A stretch of DNA of 9,415 nucleotides from the NCBI GenBank assembly GCA_902462495.1, contig CABQCC010000058.1:1-9415 (forward strand), written 5' to 3'. A program made the position numbers and the translations under genes. The notes under the pieces were generated by a model, which saw only the letters and a program-made list of their open reading frames with translations, ran no database searches and had not been told where the DNA came from. How positions within the stretch are numbered: the first letter of the stretch is position 1; every line of letters starts with the position of its first letter. Below, piece after piece: positions 6,892 through 9,415 of this stretch. The DNA comes from an uncultured Eubacterium sp. (GTDB taxonomy: Bacteria > Bacillota > Clostridia > Oscillospirales > Acutalibacteraceae).

Positions 6892-6920
6892 ATACAACCC
6901 CCTGTTTTCGGGTTTTGTAT
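6892..6920. repeat. Inverted repeat upstream of the glnA promoter
   Basis: ATACAACCC (6892-6900) matches the inverted 6910-6920 with a 2-base insertion in the right arm, around 9 bases. It lies about 65-95 bases upstream of the predicted glnA start of transcription, where a regulator could bind, or it would fold as RNA if a more distal promoter is used. It does not match a GlnR box. Confidence 0.4.
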
Positions 6921-7153
6921 TCGTGAAAATTATAAAAAGCGTTCTCCAAAAACATTAATGTGTGAAGCAAAAATACTTTTGTTCGTTAAAATTCTTTATC
7001 ATTATTGATTTGTTTTTTGTTAAACTTACCTGCATTATTCAGCAACTTATATTATCTCAAACCGTTCTGTGTGGCAAGAAAACAATTCATTACGCTGTTT
7101 ATACTTCTTTGCTTTTCATATATTGTTGTGCTATAGGGGTTTAATATATAAAG

Positions 7154-7672
7154 TCATTCATATAAGTCATTTATATCTTCGCAATCATTAATTTTATCTA
7201 ACCAATACATACCAAGCACTCGTGGCCATTTGTTTGTGTTGCAGATAGTTGTTGCGTTTATATTACCCATATGGCAATGAAAGTGTCTAAATTGACCTAA
7301 AATTAACGATAATCTGTTATACTCACACCCTTCGGGTTTTTCATATAAATCCTCATCACTTAGCGAATTTAAATATTCCATTATTTTCACTTTGATTGTT
7401 TCAAAATAATCAATTAATAATTCTCGTGATAATACCTTTTGATTATCATAATCATCAAGACTATTCAATTTTGGTTCATGAAAATCCGGTTCATTATATA
7501 TTTCAGGATTAATGTACCATTGATCCAAAGAATGTAAAGTATGGTATACATGTTTCCATATTGGCATATCGCATAAAACAGTATCCATATCACATGTTTT
7601 TAATGTAATCGAAAAATTATAAAACATTAAATTTGTATGCTCAATAATAGTATTTATTAAAGTATCGCTCAT
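7154..7672 (-). CDS. DinB-superfamily protein
   Basis: A 172-residue soluble protein with the look of the DinB/YfiT-like four-helix fold. Histidines cluster in PIWKHVYHTLHSLDQWY (H41, H44, H47) and in GQFRHFHCHMGN (H130, H132, H134); an early His plus an H-x3-H pair (130/134) is the usual metal-binding triad of this family. Many members are metal-dependent thiol transferases or of unknown role; the substrate here cannot be told. The start has GGAGAT 7 bases before the ATG. The gene stands alone, with its own promoter at 7783-7811 and a ~100-base leader that contains a 14-bp palindrome. No terminator is evident after it, so read-through toward glnA is possible. Confidence 0.75.
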   Translation of the reverse strand: MSDTLINTIIEHTNLMFYNFSITLKTCDMDTVLCDMPIWKHVYHTLHSLDQWYINPEIYNEPDFHEPKLNSLDDYDNQKVLSRELLIDYFETIKVKIMEYLNSLSDEDLYEKPEGCEYNRLSLILGQFRHFHCHMGNINATTICNTNKWPRVLGMYWLDKINDCEDINDLYE

Positions 7673-7722
7673 AAATTATCTCCAATCTTATTAATGTAAA
7701 TACCGTTGCGACAGTCTTGCTG

Positions 7723-7736
7723 AATTCACGTGAATT
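7723..7736. repeat. 14-bp perfect palindrome in the DinB-like leader
   Basis: AATTCACGTGAATT is a perfect dyad about 40-55 bases downstream of the predicted start of transcription, a common place for a repressor operator. As RNA it would form only a short hairpin. No regulator is known from the sequence. Confidence 0.5.
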
Positions 7737-7782
7737 TGATTAATTTTGTATTTTTTTGTTTAGGCCTTTAACTTATGTGTTA

Positions 7783-7811
7783 ATTATATCACAACATAAT
7801 TATTTTGGCTA
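7783..7811 (-). promoter_or_regulatory. Promoter of the DinB-like gene
   Basis: An extended -10 (TG, one base, then TATAAT at 7788-7783) with TAGCCA (7811-7806) 17 bases upstream on the minus strand. Expected start is near 7776, giving a leader of about 104 bases. Confidence 0.7.
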
Positions 7812-7815
7812 TAAT

Positions 7816-7846
7816 AAAAAACGCTTGGGAGAGAAATCCCAAGCGT
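7816..7846 (-). terminator. Strong intrinsic terminator
   Basis: A perfect 10-bp stem (7821-7830 with 7837-7846) around a 6-base loop. On the minus strand it runs straight into five to six U; on the plus strand AATTTT follows, so it may work weakly both ways. It lies just upstream of the DinB-like promoter and would shield it from minus-strand transcripts coming from the right. No obvious large minus-strand gene there needs it. Confidence 0.8.
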
Positions 7847-7905
7847 AATTTTAAAGTAATTTTGCCGTTGAGTCAAGACTCCGAAAAGTCCCGAAACCCT
7901 TGCTA

Positions 7906-8046
7906 TCACTGCATTTCAGAGTTCTTTGTTTGAATTTTGTATCTTTTTGTGTTTTGCTGTATTCTGCTGTATTTTGGCGAATATTTTTCATTTTGACGAA
8001 TATTTGACGAATTTGTCACGCCGTTTACCCAAATTGAAATGCTCAT
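7906..8046 (-). CDS. Possible small basic protein (46 codons)
   Basis: This small reading frame starts at ATG 8046-8044 with AAGGA 7 bases upstream and ends at TGA about 60 bases before the strong terminator. A TATAAT (8116-8111) with no good -35 box lies upstream. The predicted product is rich in Lys, Arg, Gln, Asn and Ser and reads through the short DNA repeats (KYSPKYSRIQQNTKRYKIQ), so its sequence may simply reflect the repeats. The same frame extends upstream across the HipA-like start, which is judged accidental. No family is recognised. Confidence 0.25.
   Translation of the reverse strand: MSISIWVNGVTNSSNIRQNEKYSPKYSRIQQNTKRYKIQTKNSEMQ
7955..8012. repeat. Helically spaced short direct repeats
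   Basis: TGCTGTATT occurs at 7955-7963 and 7965-7973; TTTGRCGAAT occurs at 7973-7982 (R=G), 7992-8001 and 8003-8012 (R=A). The steps are about 10, 8, 19 and 11 bases, close to whole DNA turns. This suggests an array of protein-binding sites upstream of the HipA-like gene, or remains of a recombinase arm region. Confidence 0.55.
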
Positions 8047-8052
8047 ATTGTA

Positions 8053-8066
8053 TTCCTTGCAAGGAA
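8053..8066. repeat. 14-bp perfect palindrome upstream of the HipA-like gene
   Basis: TTCCTTGCAAGGAA is a perfect dyad about 50 bases upstream of the HipA-like promoter. On the minus strand its right half supplies the AAGGA ribosome site of the possible small gene. Operator function is a guess from symmetry and position. Confidence 0.5.
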
Positions 8067-8116
8067 CAAAAAATAAATAACTTCCAACCTCATATGATGG
8101 CAAAATGTTAATTATA

Positions 8117-8145
8117 TTGCTATTAAAGTTAATTTTTGTTATCAT
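8117..8145 (+). promoter_or_regulatory. Promoter of the HipA-like gene
   Basis: TTGCTA (8117-8122), 17 bases, then TATCAT (8140-8145). Transcription would start near 8152, giving a short leader of about 20 bases that contains the ribosome site AAAGGAG. Confidence 0.6.
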
Positions 8146-8173
8146 AAATATAAAGTAACGAAAGGAGTAAGCT

Positions 8174-9280
8174 ATGGGCAATAATGATTGGTATTCATAC
8201 ACGATTATGCACAAGGACACAGAGGTTGTGACTGTTTACAGTGACGGTGCTTGTGAAATTCATAATCTTGATTTTATGCCATATAATCTTTATTTGATAA
8301 CCGATAAAGACGACATTAGGTCAAGAATGAATAATCTTGATAATTTCTATCATTGGTGCGCCTCCAGAGTGCTTACTCTTGACAGAAAGTATGCGAAAGA
8401 AATTCTCAACAGCATCGGCATGAAACAAGCTGTGTCTGACCGTGACAGAGCAGAAATTGCGATTACTTATCACGGTCTTTCAATGACAGATGTTTTTTGG
8501 ATAAAAGCTGACGAGGATATTTCTTTTGACGCTATCAATTTGTACGAACACTCACTTCCCAACGCCTTTGTGGATGTTTCTCTTTGTGGCAAGCAGTTGA
8601 CTGCTGACAACAGCGAATTAATCGGCAAAGAGGATGTTGCAGGCGATATTGGCACAATGGGCGTTGCACCAAAAGCTTGGGTACGAGAGAATGGCAACTT
8701 CTATCTGTATAAAGACGGTGACATTCGTGATGTTGATGCCGAGTTGCTCGCAAGCAAAATAATTGATTGTTTTGATGTTGAGCATGTGCAATATTTTGAG
8801 GGCGAATACGACAACAACAAAGTCAGCATTTGCAAGATATTCACCTCGTTGAATTATAGCATTGTTCCGATTGAGTATATCGAAATTTATTGTGCCAACA
8901 ATGATATGACCGTTTTTGATTTAGTAAATCAATGCGACAGTTATTCATATCTTATGATGAATATAGTTGATTATCTTGTTGGAAACACCGATAGGCATTG
9001 GGGCAACTGGGGCTTCCTCGTTGACAATTCAAGTAATAAGATTGCAAAGCTGTTTCCGTTGATGGATTTCAACAAGGCTTTCAATTCCTATGACACTCTT
9101 GACGGTGTAAAATGCCAAACAACACCAAAAACAATGTCGCAACTTGAGGCTGCGGTCGAAGCTGTTAAAGCAGTCGGGCTTAATCAAATCCACGGGGTTA
9201 AAAAGGAATGGTTTGGCTCCGAGGAACAATACAATATGTTCTGCCAACGACTAAATGTTTTAAATCAAAATTTGATATAA
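8174..9280 (+). CDS. HipA-like Ser/Thr kinase-fold protein, stand-alone
   Basis: A 368-residue protein. The C-terminal part carries the HipA kinase signature: VGNTDRHWGNWGFL at 269-282 (catalytic D273, metal-binding N278) and PLMDFNKAF at 295-303 (D298, the DFG equivalent). The nucleotide loop is probably GTMGVAPKAW at 160-169, with the ATP lysine at K180 in FYLYKDG. Residues 1-150 resemble the N-terminal part of Firmicute HipA-like proteins (LSMTDVFWIK at 102-111) rather than the E. coli HipA N-terminus. The position of HipA autophosphorylation Ser150 seems to hold Gly160, with Thr161 next to it. HipA toxins usually follow a HipB gene; none is seen in the 500 bases upstream, so toxin action is uncertain and the target is unknown. 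Start chosen for AAAGGAG at 8161-8167, 6 bases before ATG. Confidence 0.85.
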   Translation: MGNNDWYSYTIMHKDTEVVTVYSDGACEIHNLDFMPYNLYLITDKDDIRSRMNNLDNFYHWCASRVLTLDRKYAKEILNSIGMKQAVSDRDRAEIAITYHGLSMTDVFWIKADEDISFDAINLYEHSLPNAFVDVSLCGKQLTADNSELIGKEDVAGDIGTMGVAPKAWVRENGNFYLYKDGDIRDVDAELLASKIIDCFDVEHVQYFEGEYDNNKVSICKIFTSLNYSIVPIEYIEIYCANNDMTVFDLVNQCDSYSYLMMNIVDYLVGNTDRHWGNWGFLVDNSSNKIAKLFPLMDFNKAFNSYDTLDGVKCQTTPKTMSQLEAAVEAVKAVGLNQIHGVKKEWFGSEEQYNMFCQRLNVLNQNLI

Positions 9281-9415
9281 TTATAGTCCCTATTTACATT
9301 TGTGTGTCTGATGTATCAACAGTATAATTATACATTTCACGAATTGCGTAAGCAATTAGAAAATCAAGTAGTCCAAATTCCATAAAATGAAATTTTAGGG
9401 CAAATTACAGACATT
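9281..9415. other. Tail of the window, no clear gene
   Basis: It holds a 12-bp palindrome GTATAATTATAC (9322-9333) and a 6-bp hairpin with a GTAA loop (9342-9357). Neither is followed by a U-run, so no convincing terminator for the HipA-like gene is seen. Confidence 0.5.

Larger units (their letters stand above)
6713..7153. other. Non-coding stretch between glnA and the DinB-like gene
   Basis: The glnA-proximal half holds the glnA ribosome site, two leader hairpins, the promoter and an upstream inverted repeat, listed separately. From about 6921 to 7153 the DNA is AT-rich with no convincing gene on either strand and no clear terminator for the DinB-like gene. A second, weaker minus-strand promoter may lie at 7049-7077 (TTGCCA, 17 bases, TAATAT); if used, it would give glnA a leader of more than 300 bases. 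Confidence 0.6.
7673..8173. other. Regulatory and non-coding stretch between the divergent DinB-like and HipA-like genes
   Basis: These 501 bases hold both genes' promoters, a palindrome in the DinB-like leader (7723-7736), a strong terminator (7816-7846), short spaced repeats (7955-8012), a second palindrome (8053-8066) and a possible 46-codon minus-strand gene. The part from 7851 to about 7920 shows no clear feature except a repeated CCGAAA. Confidence 0.6.

Noticed and set aside
6862..6960. GlnR box or ANTAR double hairpin controlling glnA
   Set aside because: No TGTNAN7TNACA match was found by eye, and no pair of hexaloops with A1 and G4 could be drawn; a computed search could still find a diverged one.
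6962..7144. Plus-strand 60-codon frame starting with GTG
   Set aside because: No ribosome site, AT-driven composition (Phe, Ile, Leu, Tyr), no domain, and no promoter just upstream.
7906..8220. Full 104-codon minus-strand frame
   Set aside because: Its first 50 codons lie antisense across the HipA-like promoter and start, with no ribosome site at its first ATG; only the 46-codon part from 8046 is kept as a weak candidate.
9294..9383. 29-codon minus-strand frame (begins MEFGLLDFL) and the overlapping 24-codon plus-strand frame at 9311-9385
   Set aside because: Both look faintly protein-like, but they are antisense to each other, lie in dyad-rich DNA and have no ribosome sites.
1..9415. CRISPR array, tRNA, rRNA, insertion sequence
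   Set aside because: No regularly spaced long repeats, no cloverleaf-like segments, no transposase motifs and no terminal inverted repeats were seen.

Overview
The window looks like chromosomal DNA of a low-to-mid G+C Firmicute, most likely a Clostridia member (Ruminococcus/Oscillospiraceae-like). This is inferred from strong AGGAGG-type ribosome sites, TTGACA/TATAAT-type promoters, a Bacillus-type glutamine synthetase, an Amt transporter fused to a PII domain, and a glutamate synthase split into three genes. No species can be named from the sequence alone.

Positions 1-6861, minus strand: a complete ammonium-assimilation locus. Transcription starts at a near-perfect promoter (6833-6861) and runs leftward through glnA (glutamine synthetase), a fused ammonium transporter-PII protein, then three genes that together rebuild the glutamate synthase large subunit: glutaminase (class II amidotransferase), ferredoxin-FMN-iron-sulfur synthase, and GXGXG beta-helix domain. 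The last three are tightly coupled (TGATG overlap, then 11 bp). A further gene seems to start at the left edge. Ammonium would be imported by Amt, fixed onto glutamate by GlnA, and its nitrogen moved to 2-oxoglutarate by the synthase; the PII domain could sense 2-oxoglutarate and ATP and gate the channel. No GltD-type electron-donating subunit lies in the window.

The non-coding gaps of this locus hold a lot of RNA structure on the transcribed strand: an intrinsic-terminator-like hairpin inside the glnA leader followed by a hairpin with two competing 3' arms, three hairpins between glnA and amt, and one long hairpin touching the ribosome site of the glutaminase gene. These suggest that expression is tuned after transcription starts.

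Positions 6862-8173: mostly AT-rich non-coding DNA around one minus-strand gene for a DinB-fold protein (7154-7672) with its own promoter, an operator-like palindrome in its leader, and a strong terminator just upstream of the promoter. Between that terminator and the next gene lie helically spaced short repeats, a 14-bp palindrome and a possible 46-codon minus-strand gene.

Positions 8174-9280, plus strand: a stand-alone HipA-like kinase gene with its own promoter and no HipB antitoxin partner in view. The last 135 bases hold only small dyads and no convincing gene.
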